Below are positions 63,557 through 64,000 of a stretch of DNA of 64,000 nucleotides, piece by piece. The number at the start of each line of letters is the position of its first letter. Position 1 is the first letter of the stretch. The stretch covers positions 3,565,001 through 3,629,000 of the forward strand of contig NZ_CP054856.1 of NCBI RefSeq assembly GCF_018417475.1, read 5' to 3'. The notes under the pieces were generated by a model. That model was not told the DNA's origin, ran no database searches, and saw only the letters and a list, made by a program, of their open reading frames with translations. Position numbers and translations under genes: made by a program. The stretch comes from Novosphingobium decolorationis. GTDB lineage: Bacteria > Pseudomonadota > Alphaproteobacteria > Sphingomonadales > Sphingomonadaceae.

Positions 63557-64000
63557 ATGGCCACGCTGGCAACCCCTAACGGCTACACCCTCGACAACAC
63601 CGGCAAGCGCGTCGTCGTCGATCCCGTCACCCGCATCGAGGGGCACATGCGCTGCGAGGTCAATCTCGACAGCAACAACGTGATCCGCAACGCGGTCTCC
63701 ACCGGTACCATGTGGCGCGGTCTGGAAGTGATCCTCAAGGGCCGCGATCCGCGCGACGCGTGGGCCTTTACTCAGCGCATCTGCGGCGTGTGCACCGGCA
63801 CCCACGCGCTGACCTCGGTGCGCGCGGTGGAGAATGCGCTCGGCATCGAGATCCCGGAAAACGCGAACTCGATCCGCAACATCATGCAGCTCTCGCTGCA
63901 GGTGCACGATCACCTGGTGCACTTCTACCACCTCCACGCGCTCGACTGGGTGAACCCGGTCAATGCGCTGAAGGCCGACCCCAAGGCGACGAGCGAGCTC
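63557..64000 (+). CDS. hupL: Uptake [NiFe] hydrogenase large subunit, N-terminal part
   Basis: The frame runs 148 codons to the window edge from ATG 63557, 2 bases after hupS. It begins [20 protein letters not shown] and has [15 protein letters not shown] and the nickel-ligand motif [11 protein letters not shown] at 74-84 (C76 and C79). It holds the NiFe active site that splits H2. The second Cys pair (DPCxxC near the C-terminus) lies outside the window. Maturation genes (hup/hyp) are expected downstream. Confidence 0.95.
   Translation, partial: MATLATPNGYTLDNTGKRVVVDPVTRIEGHMRCEVNLDSNNVIRNAVSTGTMWRGLEVILKGRDPRDAWAFTQRICGVCTGTHALTSVRAVENALGIEIPENANSIRNIMQLSLQVHDHLVHFYHLHALDWVNPVNALKADPKATSEL

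Noticed and set aside
62115..63572. 485-codon antisense frame across hupS
   Set aside because: hupS is unmistakable. The antisense frame has no domain pattern.

Overview
The window looks like chromosomal DNA of a GC-rich alphaproteobacterium, most likely a sphingomonad (Novosphingobium or relative). The housekeeping genes, the frequent rho-independent terminators and families such as DUF2171, nrdA without an ATP-cone, lptB-rpoN and TldD/TldE support this, but the genus is an inference.

Positions 1 to about 22,340 form an accessory defence island. It opens with a partial DUF932 gene typical of mobile elements. Next comes an AbiEi-type antitoxin with its own palindromic operator, whose toxin partner seems to be gone. 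It is followed by a four-gene type III-like restriction-modification locus: PLD-helicase, DUF4391 protein, Mod methyltransferase and Res. A 930-bp IS5-family element with 3-bp TAA target duplications sits inside mod; removing it in silico restores one open frame. A leftward operon follows: an unrecognised gene, a PD-(D/E)XK-like nuclease candidate and a PHP-ATPase of the TrlF type. It diverges from a complete AbiE toxin-antitoxin pair, which is followed by a Gabija system (gajA, gajB) with a tightly coupled third gene encoding an Mrr-like nuclease. No integrase lies in the window.

From about 22,690 the content is core-like. It includes a Bcr/CflA exporter, a small redox cluster (two SDRs, DUF2255, an aldo/keto reductase), another MFS exporter, tldD, an orphan ABC ATPase, nadB, nrdA and nrdB separated by 2.2 kb, a nucleoside transporter, a queuosine-precursor transporter, argB, yggT, folD, marC, a LON-like domain protein, a CnoX-like thioredoxin, two identical tRNA-Gly(GCC) genes, tldE, lptB-rpoN, a glycosyltransferase-methyltransferase fusion, an ABC-F ATPase and a TPR/O-GlcNAc-transferase-like protein.

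The right edge carries the start of an uptake [NiFe] hydrogenase operon (hupS, partial hupL). A near-consensus sigma-54 promoter lies 58 bases upstream of hupS, and the small subunit has the six-cysteine pattern of oxygen-tolerant enzymes. A 114-bp composite palindromic repeat occurs twice in the window, in opposite orientations, each time just after a gene.
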